A stretch of DNA of 64,000 nt. It comes from Heterobasidion occidentale. Its lineage: Eukaryota; Basidiomycota; Agaricomycetes; Russulales; Bondarzewiaceae. The stretch spans positions 3,348,001-3,412,000 of the forward strand of contig JBCAQO010000003.1 in assembly GCA_039111635.1 (NCBI GenBank), read 5' to 3'. Position numbers and translations under genes: made by a program. The notes beneath the pieces are model-generated. The model did not search any database. It saw nothing but the letters and a program-made list of their open reading frames with translations, and was not told the DNA's origin. Below are positions 33,086-46,116 of the stretch, one piece after another (the stretch's first letter is position 1; every line of letters starts with the position of its first letter).

Positions 33086-34603
33086 TCACGTTTCGGACGA
33101 GGACAGTCGGGGACTAGGCCCGGGCGTGCTGAGCGTCGTGTTCTCCGCGGGCGCCATCACAGGGAGCTGGAAAGCCTGGGTGATCTAGCAAAGCAGATAT
33201 GGCACCGCGCGCTGGCTCAAGAGGAACGCATTCGTCCTACCTTTCGCAGCTGCTCCTGGAACTCGCCGAGCTTGCGCTCCGCCTCCGCGCGCGCCGCACG
33301 CTGCTCCTGCAGTTCCACGGAGACTGCGGGGAGGACGGTGTGAGGGGCGCACTGGCTGACGTGGATCACAGGGGGTACTCACGGCCAGCGACGCGGGACC
33401 CGAGCGTGGATGCCATCGAGTCTTTGACCGCGCTGATCAAGTCCGGCGGACAGAGGGCAGAGGGCTGCGCGCGTAACCTCCGGTTCTCCTCCGTCAGGCG
33501 CGTGTTCTCGTCATTGAGCCTGCGATTTTCCTCGCCAGACGCCGCGTCTCTTCTCGCATGCGGTGGATTTCGCCCTCCAGCATGCGCAGAGCTGTCGTGG
33601 GGATGGGGGCAGAGGTCTGCACGGCCTGTGCCGTCACGGGGACGACGGTAACAGTCGACGGCTGTGTGTACGGTATTCGCGCCTGAGATGCGGCGGGCGC
33701 TACGACGGGGCGGGAGATGGGCGGCTGGACTGTGATGTTTACAGGGGGCTCGAGCGCCTGACTCAGAGACGATGGCGTGGATTGTAAAGGGAAGGTGTGG
33801 GCATTATATGGCTGGCGATGGTGTGAGTCGGTCGGCGGCTGAGGCGGCTGGGGCTGGGGTCTCGCGGTCGACGTCGACGGCTCAGCTGACACAGGAACGG
33901 CAGACTCCTGCCGATCCGACTCTCCCTCCCTCGTTTTTGCACTGCGCGTCGAGCTCCCGACAGAGGCCGAGTCCGCGTCCCGTATTCGTCTGCGCTTCGG
34001 CTCAGGAGGCTCCCGACCGTTCCTCCGCTCTTCCTCCTCCATCTCCAGTATCTTCGCGATGGCCTCCGCCGCCGTGCGCAGCGGCATCCTGGACACGCCG
34101 TCGTCCCCAGTGCGCGAGCCCCCGCGCTCCATCGGGCCCACGGTGCGGTACCGGCGGCGCCCAAAGTCCTCCTCCTCGCCGCGCATCTGCAGCGACGCGC
34201 TCTTCCGGATGCCGTCGCACGTGTACCACAGCACGTGTTTGCGCGTGCACCAGAGATAGCGCCCCTCGACGAGCGGGTGCGCGAACATCTGCTTCTTCGC
34301 CTTGCGCGGGCCCGGCCAGAGCACCCACTCCGCCGCGAGGCGCGCGTAGAGCGCGTATTCGCCCGGCTTGAGGTTCAGCCAGACGTCGCCCGGGTGCCCC
34401 ACGTCGTCCGGGGGAGCGCCCTGGCCGCGAAACTCGAAGTAGTGCACCTGGAGGCCGTTGTCGCGGATGGCCTCGTACGGAAAGTCGTCTGGGAGGGATT
34501 TTTGCGTGAAATGGCGCCGCTCGAAGGTGAAGGGGGTCGAGGAGACAGAGGAGGGGTTCGGAAATGCGATGCATGGCATCGATGGTTTGGTCGTGGATGC
34601 CAT
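33086..34603 (-). CDS. Protein with a basidiomycete DNA-associated-type N-terminal domain and C-terminal coiled coil
   Basis: Exons 34603-33383, 33323-33241 and 33184-33086, about 467 aa. The start chosen is ATG 34603 (MASTTKPSMPC), though an in-frame Met exists 15 codons earlier. Residues 30-130 form a conserved-looking domain (LPDDFPYEAIRDNGLQVHYF, HPGDVWLNLKPGEYALYARL, RYLWCTRKHVLWYTCDGIRK) seen in many basidiomycete hypothetical proteins. A basic/acidic stretch and a Pro-rich disordered region follow, then a long heptad coiled coil (RMREETRRL, NRRLNDENTRLTEENRRL, RAARAEAERKLGEFQEQLRK). The coiled coil changes frame at 33534-33543 in GAAAATC; the spliced length is one base short, so this is a one-base deletion or error. 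Function unknown; 'DNA-associated' is only an impression from the charged region. Confidence 0.65.
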
Positions 34604-35085
34604 TTCATAGGCAAATGATGGACGAGCGACTGCAAGGGCGGTATACAATGATCATGGCTTGTGGCTGACCTGCAGCACAGTAGCGTGTGCCTAAGCTGAT
34701 CCTTGCGGAGTTTCAACATTCCGTCGTGACCCTCCTTGACTTTGTCTGTTTGTGACCGCTGCCTGTAGACCAGGGACATACAGATCATTCGACAATGCAA
34801 CCGCATGCGACACAAACCTGATCGTTCATAGATGTTGCGTAGACTACTACCAACTCCTGACATAGGCGCAAAGTTTCGAGATATACTGCTATCAATTGAA
34901 CGATGTGTCCGTTGCAAGCTAAGTTACACGCGTCAGCGCTCGAGGGAAAAGCTGTTTAAGCCTGTTGATGATCAGATTCCATCTCTGCATTCTTCATCTA
35001 CATCACGGATCACCGACAAGAACTCCGGTTCTAACTTAACTCACAGGCAATAACAAGGAAAGACGACGGGAGAATGCTGCCAAAT
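34604..35085. other. Intergenic, no gene seen
   Basis: It lies between the start of the coiled-coil gene and the end of the epoxide hydrolase gene, both on the minus strand. It should contain the promoter of the former; no clear TATA box is seen. Confidence 0.4.
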
Positions 35086-36730
35086 TTAGAGCTCGTCGTG
35101 TGAATGTTCCGCGCGCGCATCAAGTTGGCCGAGCCATGCCCGCAGGATCTTGTTGAACCCGTCCGGGTTCTCGATGTGCAGCCAGTGAGCTCCATGCAGG
35201 GTCTGGAGAAAAGCAGATGATCAACAGGATGCTGGCATCACCACGCGAATCGCAAACCTTCAGTGTGATATGCGGCAGATAGTCTGCTGATTTTAGCAGT
35301 TCGGCGGCGAGAACCCAGTCCGCGACAGGGTCCTGCGAAAGCCGTTCAGGCGTGAGTCCGGACAGGGTAGGATACCATCAGTGAACTTTACCTTGGTGGG
35401 CAGTACGCTAAGAACTGGTTGGGAAAGGGTGTAATTTCCCTGTTCGTGAGCGATCTTCCAAGAAGCATAACGGTTCTGCAATTGAGCTGGTCAGCGAAAA
35501 TCCTCCCCGCAGCATGAGCATCCTAGCATACTTCGGTCGTGTAAAAATCCAAAGCTGTGGTTCTTGTTAGATATACTTCTACTTCAACGCTAGGAACAAC
35601 GTACTGTACTCGAATTTCTGAATCCCATATTGTTCAACCCAATAGTCTTCCTCGTCAGGAGAGAAAAATGGGATGGGATCAATCTGTCCCATGGCGGGAA
35701 GACGTCATTCTGATGTTAAACAGCGAGAAAAAAACACGATCACCTCTTCAACGTCGCTCCAGCCCGCCAAGAATGAATCTGTTTGCATCAGAAATGCTTC
35801 CGGAGGCGGACTATCAACAGTACGTAGGGTGCCCCTGAGCGTGCGTCTGATATCTTTCTTCAACTCGTTGACAGCATCTGATGTCTGCTCGTCGAAGAAA
35901 ACCTGATACGAGAGACGCGGAAGGTGTTCAAGGAGCGCCGTAGTCGGCATGAATGGACCGCCAGCTGGTATGTACTGTCAAGGCAAACCATAGATCGATG
36001 AGATAAACCCATGAGCGCACGCGGATCTAAGCTATGTATAAGAGTTGATGGACGCACGGGAATAGCCACGCCAACTACAGCTTCGAATACGTCCGGCCTA
36101 GATCGGCCGGCTTCGTAGCATATCTGAGAACCCCAATCGTGGCTAAAAAGAAACACAAAGGGAATGAGGAACCTGGAAAATAAGCAAACGTGAAATACAC
36201 ACCCCACACAAATGGTATTCTTCACTTCCGCCTTCTCTAAGAGACATATCATGTCGGAGACCATGTCTGCCATGTTTCCCGACGATTTGACGTCTCCAGG
36301 ATGAGTGGAAGATCCGAACCCACGCAAGTCAGGAATCAAAAGACGATATTCATGCTATAGAAGAGCGGGTGCTCGTCAAAAACGGCTCCGAGAACAATTG
36401 ATTGCGCTCACTTTGAACTCTTCAATCTGATACTTCCAGCTACTCCAGAGACTAGGCCACCCGTGCACCATCAACAACGTTTTCTCCGCCGTAGGGTTTA
36501 TGTCCACACGTAGTCTGTGACGTGACGCGCTTCCCAATTTCGTCTCTGATCCCGTAAGGTAAGTGCTCACATAGCTCGATGTCCACATCTTTTCCCTCTG
36601 CCCGATTCACTGCTTTGCAAGCTGCGACCTGTTTGGAGTAATCCCGGGGATTGAAGACCTCCGCGGCCGCGAACGTTCCACACAGCAATGGCAGCAGACC
36701 GCCCGCCAGAAACTGAGCTTTCTTTACCAT
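35086..36730 (-). CDS. Epoxide hydrolase-like alpha/beta hydrolase with signal peptide and C-terminal HDEL
   Basis: ATG at 36730 starts a clear signal peptide (VKKAQFLAGGLLPLLCGTFA, cleavage near AAA-EV). After introns come the oxyanion motif HGWPSLWSSWKYQIEEF, then LIPDLRGFGSSTHPGD, and the nucleophile region split by an intron (ICVG|HDWGSQICYEAGR). The Asp of HDWGSQ is the expected nucleophile of epoxide hydrolases. Further blocks are RRTLRGTLRTVDSPPPEAFL, ASWKIAHEQGNYTLSQPVLS, DPVADWVLAAELLKSADYLP and the catalytic-His block GAHWLHIENPDGFNKILRAW. The last four residues before the stop at 35086 are HDEL, an ER retention signal in fungi. It probably acts in the ER lumen on epoxides of lipids or xenobiotics. 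The exon chain is approximate in the middle. Confidence 0.85.
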
Positions 36731-39700
36731 CGCGGTCGCCTAGGAGATATGAGTCAAGGAGAAAAAACTACGCTGTGGGCGGTCTGTCTGCGTGAGGAGC
36801 GCGTTTTGACTTTGCCGGGCCATCGCTGTCCGGCTCGAGGCGCTCGCCGCACATTTAGCGCCCGCACGGGACCTTCGATATCCGAAACAAGCGCCGGAAG
36901 CAAAAAGTGGCCAGGTTGTTGGTTAACTTTCCTATTACCAGATTCGATGTCGAAGGCGCACAACTTTCAGTTACATGGCGACTACACGGTCCACAAAATT
37001 GGGAGTCGTCGATCTCAGTGACACATCGGCAGCAGTCAATGGATTCCTGAGAAGTATCCGGCTCTTCTCGTACTGAACCAAGTACATAAGTAAGAACGAT
37101 TCACCTAAGGCTGTGTGCTGGGCGCTGAGCGCGATGAGCGATGAGCAAGTAGCCCCTTTCGGCTGTAGATCAACAGGCGATAACAAAATGTCGTAGTAGC
37201 ACCGATTGCTGAGACATACGAAGACTCCTGAGTCCTGACAACCGCGAATTGACGTGGCCGGAGTCAGTGCGATGCATGTCGGCCTTGAGCTGCACCTGAA
37301 GTTAAACTTCATAACCCCATTGCGACTGAGTTCTAAGATAGTCTTTGGTTGACTGATACAGGAGTCGTAACAAGGATCTTCATGTCCTCCGGTGGGGTTC
37401 GAATCGAAAGGCAAGGTTCCGAAACAAACAGAAAACTCACATATACGTTGACGCGGTCAAACTACAGTGTTTCGGTCACTGTACGTGTCAGGGGCAATAG
37501 AGAAGTGGGTGCCAGAGTAGACAAGAAAACTTACCAGACGAGGTCAGAACGAAGAACGATGATGCAGCCCACTGACTAAACAGATACTGACTTGGGAGGC
37601 TGACGAATACCTATGATTACAACTCCTCTGCAGATGGAGGCTCGGGAATGGTGACGCGAGGTCGTCTTGGAGGTGATAGCGACCAGTCATGTTTTCTCAG
37701 GCGGGAACGCCGACGTTATGTACACGTTGACCAATGAAGGATATAAGAGGATATACGCCGGCGATGACAAGGCACAGAACTTGGGAATCGGCGGAACGAT
37801 GGGATATGACGAATAGAGTGACTGTCTGCAAGACAAATCGGCTGGTAAGCTGTTCGAGACCTCAGACTCACTTCAAAAAATTGCGACACTTTTGCTAGGA
37901 ACTGGAGGATAACGCAATCGAAGTGCACCCGAGTGCACCACGCGTTTAGTGCACGGAGATGGCCATCAAACAGCCCAGTAAACAGCGGGGGCACTTGGTG
38001 CAGTGCCATCAACCGGCGGCTCGACAACGATGCGACGATGGCAACGGTGCAGACGAAGTTGTGAACGTCCAGAGTCAGTCCAGAGTCTCGTAGACTGTTG
38101 GCAGCGGCCGACGCCGTCGCAAAAAATCCTTTGAGTCGAACTCCGCACGCATCATTTGGACTCAGAATCCATCGAAATGGCAACTCAACCCCATATTGGG
38201 GTTTACTACTCTCCTCTATTTCCAACGCTATCGTGCTGCACTGCTGCATTGCACTTGCATTGCACGACCGATGCTTGACCGATAATGTAAGTGCTCCGGA
38301 TCGGATCAAACATGACAGATTTCACCGGAAATTACAGAGAAACTGACATACAGACGAGAGCCAAGGAGAGGGACTGACGAAGTACCTCAAAGTTCACCGA
38401 ACGCCACTACTACGCCACTGGACGCCATGATGGAAATACCGCGTAGATAAGTAAATTGTGCAGCGATCCCCCCGCAGCGAGATCAGCACATCTGTGCGTT
38501 CCAGAGCCGTGGGGGGATGTGGTCAGCGCGTCAGAAATCGAGTATTACTCACTCTTGGCCGTAAGGAAAGACCTTGTGATGCACGACACGTCCAGTCCAC
38601 AGCGTGCGGAGCCGTGAGATCAAGCAATCGCCCATGCTAACGCTATACTTATTATCAGGAGAGCTGGCCAGCGTTCGTTTGTACAGGCGAGACGATTGTG
38701 GGGAAAGTGACAGTCAGACGCGTGTGCGAAATGAAGGGGAAAGACTGTGATAGATCGTCTCTCGTAAATGGAGAGGGTGACAGTCCGGACGAGCAACTTG
38801 GTTCCATTCAGATGTTGAAGCTCGGGGACGTCGGGTACAATGGCAGTTAAGCTTTGCGAAATGATCGTAAACCGATCAAAACTTTCAAGAGCGTGGCGAA
38901 AGTATGTTTACCAGATACTGCAAGTGTGTGTCCCAAAAGGGACAACCATGCGGCGAGTGGAAGAATATTGAGCACGACGAGGCGCATTTGGACGACCATG
39001 GATTTTTCTGTCAATTAAACTTCGAAAGCGGCCTTCGGTGGAGAAAAATAGCATTCATACCTGCAAACATGCACCACGGCAGGAATCACCGCACCACAAT
39101 CATTTGGATAACGTAGCTGGGAACATATCGTAGCGTGTCGTGTTGTAATATCAGAAGGGAGGAGGGCGGTCGAGAACGGGCGGGGGCTTGGAAGAGCCTC
39201 TGAGAGTGGTTTTGATCTGCTCGCTTGTGCTGCCGGCCACCGCCGTCATCGTCGGGAACTGAGGTACACACTCGGACACCACGATGGCCTCCGATCTGTT
39301 CGCGCCCATAAAGCATCCAATTTACTACGACGCGTAGTGCAAATTGATGCTAGTACTGCAGACACTAGGATAGGTAGATACGGGCGTCTTTTTTTGGTTA
39401 GTTGATACATGATCAACGCATCGCCGCATCACCGTGTACGCTGCACAGCTGTCATAATTTAGTTTGAGCTTTAGTACCCACGGCAAGATATCTCGACTGA
39501 TGGCGGCTAAGTGGTGAGGTTGTGCCATGCAGTGCTCGAAGTAAGGGTCGCGACGGCTCCTCACAGCCTGTGAATGATGACTTGACCAGCGGATCTGAAG
39601 AGAAAAGAGACGAACGGGGATGAAACCAGTCGCAAGAGCTAGATCCTTTATCTGCGGTGCGAAGGTTATATGAACTTGTAGATCAGGGCCATCAGAATGC

Positions 39701-40270
39701 TGAACAGACGGCACTGATACATGCTACCTCCAGGATATGGAGAAAATGATGAACATCATGAGGGTAGATGGGAAAGGGTGTCACATGTTACTGTGACTTG
39801 CTGCAGCGTCTTTTCGATCCGAGTCGCCTCTCAGCGTTTATGCACCACTCCCCTCTGATTTGATTCATGGTTCCCGTTCCTGTCTCATTGTGGTTCTGTC
39901 GTTACGCCATGGCAAACGCGGTCTATTCAGTTGGCCGAATATAGTATATGCGGTACGGTCATTGATCGAGGCTTCGCAAGCCAACACCCAGGAGCAGGAT
40001 GGATCGCAATATCTACGTATGTAAATTTCCTCACCGAATAGTTACGCAAGCACATCGGAGCGATTCCCTGTGCATGCTGATGATGCTTGTTCCATATCCA
40101 CGATCAATTCACATTAACATCCGACGGTGTACCGGACTTCTGACCTTATCCGAACTCAGACGCCCTCCAGGGACTCAAAAGGCCATTCTCATGTCAATTT
40201 AGCAACCATTTCCTTTAATACTTCGTGATCCCCCCTTCCTCCCTCCACGACCCCATCTCGCCTTTGCGAC
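36731..40270. other. Mostly unassigned; possible minus-strand gene at 37700-38310
   Basis: A 198-codon minus-strand open stretch (38309-37716) has coding-like segments (GFFATASAAANSLRDSGLTL, MALHQVPPLFTGLFDGHLRA) and could be part of a gene with introns, but start, end and family are unclear. 36750-37700 and 38350-40270 show no convincing gene. The last ~300 bp before 40271 should hold the P450 promoter. Confidence 0.3.
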
Positions 40271-42309
40271 ATGGCCGTTCCAATTTCTTTCACGGATGCC
40301 CTCTTAATTCTGGGCGGCCTTTGGCTCGCCAAACGTCTTCTTTCAAGAAACCAGCAGCTCCCCTCCCTCCGGGTCCCAAGGGTTTGCCTCTGGTAGGCAA
40401 CGTTTTCGATATGCCCAAAACAAAGGAGCACCTCGAGTTTGCGAAATGGGGCCAAGAGTACAACAGTGAGTCTAAGCTTCATGTTCTATGTGGGGACCGT
40501 ACTTAACGCGCCGTCGCAAGGCGACATCGTCTACGTCAAGGTGCTCGGACAGCCCATTGTCATCCTCAACAGCGCGAAGGTGACATTCGAGATGCTGGAC
40601 AAGAAGAGCTCTCTGTATTCAGACCGGCCTGTTTTTCGTGTCGCGAGCGAGATGGTTGGGTGGAAAGACGTCCTCGTCCTCACACCCTATGGTGATCGGT
40701 TCCGTGAGTCTCGTCGGCAGCTGCACCGTCTGATGGGCACGAAGGCCGGATGCGAGACCTTTGCGGATTTGATGGAGACGGAGGCACGGAAGTCGTTGAG
40801 ACGTCTCCTAGCGAACCCGGATGATTTCAGACAGAACATTCGCAAGTAAGTCGCCGCGGTTATCATTGAGTATAATTTCATAGGGCTGAATTGGATTTAG
40901 GACCGCTGGCGCTGTTATTTTGATGATCGCCTACGGCTACAAGACCAACGAAGACGAGGATCCCCTGATCAAGCTTGTTGACGTTGCCACGGATCAGTTT
41001 TCCAAACTGACGGAGGCGGCGGCCACATCATCGACGTTTTCCCTCTTCGTAAGTGGAGATGCTATCATCTGATGTCACCTGGCACTGACCTGCGTGCAGT
41101 TCGGTACATTCCTTCGTGGGTTCCTGGAATCAACTTCCACAAGACGATTGCTAAATGCAAGGCGACTTTGGAGGAGATGGCGAATGTGCCCCACAATTTT
41201 GTGAAGCAACAAATGGTGAGTTTAGCTCCGTTCGACTCGAACAAATATCTCATCTAACCGCATGACTTCAGGCGAGGGCTCAGCTGTTCCTTCGTTCACT
41301 TCAACCCGTCTCGAAGGCAAGATTCTTACACCACAGAGCAAGAGGATATTGTCAAATGGTCGGCGGCTTCTCTCTACAGTGGTGAGTTCATTGTAGCATT
41401 TGGGACTCGTCGTCTTGACTGATGCTATTTTGTAATCTAGGTGGTGCCGATAGCGTACGCCTCGCTTTCTTGTTTTGAAGCGACGCGTTCCTGACACTTC
41501 TCTCGATTTAGACTGTCTCCGCGCTCTCCACGTTCTTCCTGGCGATGACACTTTATCCTGAGATCCAAAAGAAGGCTCAGGCAGAAATTGATGCCGTCGT
41601 AGGCACAGACCGCCTACCTACCTTGGCTGACAGGCCACATCTGCCATATGTTGACGCCGTGATCAGTGAGACGCTTCGATGGGCTCCCGTTGGTCCTCTC
41701 AGTACGTATCTTGTTCTTGCCCAAAAGCGCCACTTTTTGACGCCGTGCTGTCAATCAAACCATATACAGGTGTAGCACACAGACTGCAGGAAGACGACAT
41801 CCATAACGGGTACTTTATCCCTAAGGGCTCCATCATCATTCCCAACGCTTGGTTCGTGTTTTACCGCCATACCGTTAGATTTTCGCTTAGCTTCCATTCG
41901 ATGCAGGGCGATGCTGCACGATCCCAAGACGTACAGAAACCCAGAGAAGTTTGATCCCGACCGCTTCCTCGATCTGGAAGGGTGGCCCGCAGAGCAAGAT
42001 CCCAGAGCTTATGGCTTTGGCTTTGGACGCCGGTGAGTATTCTTCCCCGCCCAGCTTCCCCTTCTGGATCCTCTAACGTGTTTCAATTCTAGCATCTGCC
42101 CCGGTCTTGCTCTCGCCGACATGTCGATCTTCTCCAACGTTGCTGCGAATTTGGCAGCGTTCGACATCCGCACTGTTGTCGACAGCAACGGCAAGCCCGT
42201 CGAGGTCGTGCCGGAGTTCACGGACGGGACGATCAGTCACCCCGCGCCATTCAAGTGCAGCATCAAGCCTCGCTCGGCTCACGCAGAGCACCTCATCTTC
42301 GCCGACTAA
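40271..42309 (+). CDS. Cytochrome P450, copy 1 (CYP64-like)
   Basis: ATG at 40271 gives an N-terminal membrane anchor ([19 protein letters not shown]). The Pro-rich hinge [14 protein letters not shown] follows in the next frame, with a one-base break near 40346-40352 (CAAGAAACC). Further landmarks: [17 protein letters not shown] (C-helix), I-helix GGADST, K-helix ETLRW, PDRF, and the heme loop FGFGRR|ICPG split by an intron. The C-terminus is [18 protein letters not shown], with the stop at 42309. There are about ten exons (for example 40271-40465, 40521-40845, from 40901). A 2-nt insertion near 41333 also breaks this copy but not copy 2. The sequence recalls the Agaricomycete P450s usually annotated as O-methylsterigmatocystin oxidoreductase-like; the real substrate is unknown. 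Heme-thiolate monooxygenase of the ER membrane. Confidence 0.85.
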
Positions 42310-44307
42310 ACAACGGAAGCCACGACTGTATCTTGCGCATTGTTTTGCGTCTTATGCACGGCCTGTACATCGCTATTTATGGGGATCCCACTAACACCCG
42401 CCCTAACCCCGTCTTTCATTTGTCACCTACTTTTTGTTGCGGTGAAGGCTCCCATAGATTTGGGACAGGGGCGCGCTCGCCTCGCACGCCGCCGGTTTAG
42501 AATACGACATTTATCTCTATACATGCTTGCTTGTATTTTTTACAACATCAGCTTATTATTCATTCGGACTGTGGCCGCTGGCTTCTCGGATTATTATTTT
42601 GAGAAGATATTTTCTTCTCTGACCGAAACGATAGATACGATAAACCACGCGGGCAGTTGCTGATCTCATTGTAGAATTTAAACATCCAAGTGAAACAGAG
42701 GTTGGAAAAACGGAGGATATTTTCGTGAATGAAGAAACGCTGAAACAGGTTACAGCAATGATGGACATGTTTTCAAACAGAGCAGCCGAAGTGGACGATG
42801 AGAACCGGCCTCCACAGATGTGAGCACCCCATCTACATATCTTCACACAGGCACCGTCAACGGTCCAATCCCGCCACTCCCGTAAGAAACGAAGAAAACT
42901 AGGGACGAATAGCCTGCGTTCAACAACGCACGTGGCAAGCATACAATATGGCCCTCGGTGTCCTCGGAGTTAGCAGCCTGACCCCACGAGGGCTTGACGC
43001 ATCACAGAAAACTCTGTAAAGAGACCTGCTCATCAGTTGAACCAGATGCTCTGAATATGCGTAGTGTTTGATTCTGAGTTGTCTATGTATTTCGAGTGAG
43101 GGAGATACAAGTCTCTGAACTTGAGCCTATTGTCCAAGCAGAACCAAACCAAACCATTTCCCTTCCTTGCTCCATCTTGCCAAACACTGGATTCAACAGA
43201 ACCCAGCGACATCAAAACATCATCAAGCTCTGCTTTCCACTAAGAATGGCTCCTCAAACATCGCAGACGTCTATATGTGGGGATAAAATTAGAATCCGAC
43301 CTCACCACCATATCCACGAGTACTCGGTGCTGTTTTCACTGCCCGATGACGATCCAGTATCCTTCTCACTCCTCTGCCACAAGCATGACGTGCCCAAACG
43401 CGTCGTGTCATATGGGAGGCTCATCTGCGTAGCTAGTTTCCATTCGCGGTCATTGAATAAAGACTCGATAACGCTAGTATGTACGTTTCCCTGAATTCAT
43501 CTCAATCTGGAATTCGGGCTACTCTGATGCGCTCGCACAGTCTACTGGAACTCGGGACTCGGACGGATGCTCTATGATACTAGGCTCGCCTCCTATGCGG
43601 CTTCTTGCCGGGCGTTGACCTCTTCCCCAAAACAGACACACATGTGGACGTCGAAGTTTCGATACTCTCGGTCATGGGACGATGAATTTCCGTGTGCGAG
43701 AGATATGCTTCGAAGTATCGTAAACCTGTGCCCTCAAGTCTTCGCATGCGACAAGCACTTTGCGGTGTCATTGAGAGCTAATTTTCAAACGATGGACCAT
43801 GGCGGACGAAAATCATACCAGCGAAATGCGTCGGCGCCAGAAGTTTGGCAGTATGTCATTGGTGCCAAATTTTCACGCTTCCTCCATTTGTTTTTTGCCC
43901 CCCGCTACTACGTCGTGCTCTATCCAGTTCTCGAAGTTAGACGCTCCGAATAAGCTTTTTTTTTCGGAGCTTGGACTAAGCATGGTTATGAATTTTCCTC
44001 GGGATCAGTTCGATGAACATAGCTATCTCCGTTTGCTGCAAGGTGAGTCGGAATTCCGATCCCATTCCGTACAATTGATCGATCGCTCTATCCGCGAGGA
44101 CCATCGCCATCCATAGCTGGGCATCCTTCACCAAGCCAAGAAGTCAACTTGCGGTCTTCGGTGCATGTCGTGCCTCATGTCCAGGTCGTATCAAACTCCG
44201 TCGACTTCATCACCAGCATGAGGTTGGTTGACGCTTGTCCCATCTGATTCGCCAGCGCTCTTGGTCGAATATACTTCTCGTGACTGCATTGTCCCTATAT
44301 GGGCACA
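42310..44307. other. P450 3' region and a possible small gene
   Basis: An ATG at 43246 opens an 83-codon frame (MAPQTSQTSICGDKIRIRPH, then HEYSVLFSLPDDDPVSFSLL) ending at 43494. A splice at 43480 to 43544 would extend it by about 25 residues. In the duplicate block the same ATG region has indels that break the frame. Another open stretch (43567-43953) follows. Nothing is recognised, and a minus-strand frame at 42942-42556 is equally unconvincing. Confidence 0.3.
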
Positions 44308-44315
44308 TATATAAA
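44308..44315 (+). promoter_or_regulatory. TATA box upstream of membrane-protein gene
   Basis: TATATAAA 166 nt before the ATG at 44481. The same sequence is kept in the second block. Confidence 0.5.
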
Positions 44316-44480
44316 CAAGATCGCCCATCGTGCAAGGCATGTTGCGTTTCTATGTGCTGCGACCCTATACTTTGAGTGACTCTCCCTTGCAAACGCATTC
44401 CCCCCAAGCTTTCTCCAAAAGCTCATCTTGATTGATCACATTGACTGGCTTCATTTCCCTTCACTCGTCACTTTGTACAG

Positions 44481-45897
44481 ATGAGGTTGATCATACCAAT
44501 CGCACTCGGCGTATTCTGTCTCAGAGGTCGTTATGTCTGGGCGCTGCCTATCACGGACGTCATGCGACGTTCATCCTCTTCTTGTGATGATCTACATCAC
44601 TGCAGAACGATATGGAGCATCATCTGGAGTTGCGTGGCAACCATATTTTCATGCACTTGGGTTGCTCTTCATCCGAATATACCAGGCTTGAATGAGACCT
44701 TCTTTGATGTGTTCAAGCGGCGAGCACAACTTATGCTCCTGACGTTCCTTGCACCGGAGCTTATCATCATGTGGGCGATGCGTCAGTGGTTCGTCGCCTC
44801 TAGATTAGCTCAAGAACATGATAGTGCGTTTTACTTATCTGTTTCGGCGTGTATATTCTGACCACATTCTCACGCCTGTAGGAGAACACTGGACACAGAC
44901 ACATGGCTTCTTTGCCCTCATGGGGGGTTTCGTCCTCTATGACAATGAGCAAACGTTCCACGTTCTAGGGCCGGGGGATCTTGTTGATGAGAATCTTTTA
45001 TTTCCGGACGTCGACGAGGCCGACATCAAGGACAGGAGTAAAGGCGACATGATGACCAAAGGGCTCGTGTTGCTTCAGACTGGCTGGTTCATCGTCCAAT
45101 GCATCGCACGCGGGGTTGAGCGGTTACCTCTCACAGAGCTCGAACTCGTGACGCTCGCTTTCGCAGCGCTTAACCTCACGACCTATGCGTTCTGGTGGAA
45201 TAAGCCGCTCAACGTCCAGCGTCCTATCGCTGTTCTGCGTCACCAGGGGACATGGGAGGGGAGCGTGGCCGCGACTGGAGGTAAAGAAAGTGGCCAAGAT
45301 GCAGAGGTACAGACGCAGGGGACTGGAAGCCAAACGCGATGGGACAAGTTGACGTATTTCATGATCCAGACACCTATTCGCAAGTTGGACGACCTCGTCA
45401 TTCGTATAGGTGGCACTGAGGAGACCGACCACCTCCGGGACTGCTTGAGAGTGCCCACATTCTATGCTGGAGACCTCAAAAGGTACAATCACTCGGATGG
45501 CAATCGCAATGTTGACAAGAACATAGTCCCGCGGCGCATTAGTTTCCTCATAGCAGGGGTCGCAGTGGTGTTTGGATCCATCCACTGCATCGCATGGCAG
45601 TTCAGCTTCTCGTCCCACGAAGTCCAGCGGCTGTGGCGTGTTTCCTCTATTGTTCTCATATGTGTCCCGATCGTTCACTTGCTGCGATACCTGCTCATCG
45701 ACCCTATGGACCGCTTGGCGGAGTGGTGGTTTCCGTTCAAGCTATTACAGTGGGTTTTTGTTTTCGTTTCTTGCACTACGGCTTTGTACGTCATTGCTCG
45801 GGTTATGCTCCTGGTCATTGCGTTGATGTCTTTGAACACATTGCCTCCGGGAGCATACCAGACAGTCCATTGGACTACGTTCATACCACACATATGA
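44481..45897 (+). CDS. Multi-TM protein of an expanded Agaricomycete family, copy 1
   Basis: Exons 44481-44823 and 44882-45897 join to 452 aa. The N-terminal hydrophobic segment (IIPIALGVFCLRGRYVWALP) looks like a signal peptide. A conserved block follows: CDDLHHCRTIWSIIWSC, FSCTWVALHPNIPG, then TFLAPELIIMWAMRQWF, THGFFALMGGFVLYD, DIKDRSKGDMMTKGLVLLQT, GWFIVQCIARGVERLPLTEL and WWNKPLNVQ. Two to four TM helices near the C-terminus end at IPHI and the stop. The family is widespread and variable in Agaricomycetes; its function is unknown. It faces a paralogue tail to tail, with ends about 220 bp apart. In this copy the frame is intact. Confidence 0.85.
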
Positions 45898-46116
45898 TTC
45901 TAGCTCCGAGAACCCCTCTTCCGCTATTGAGCCCACCACGAGAGTAGTATTTGTGCATTTATCTTGTTCTTTTCTGTATCGATTTCATGGCCTCTTTGAT
46001 ATGTTTAAAAACTTATCCAAAGTATGAGGAATAAAATAAATTTATGGGCCCTATAAATAAAAGTGAGAACACAAAACGAGGCTCAGGAGAGCGAAAATCG
46101 AAAAGCGGGAAAGTCA

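Noticed and set aside
37380..37400. GGTTCGAATCG, resembling a Pol III B box
   Set aside because: No A box at the right distance and no tRNA arms can be formed.
38904..39116. Cys/His-containing 70-codon frame (CKCVSQKGQPCGEW) as a zinc-binding gene
   Set aside because: Isolated, no start context or splice partners, and the Cys pattern fits no family I know.
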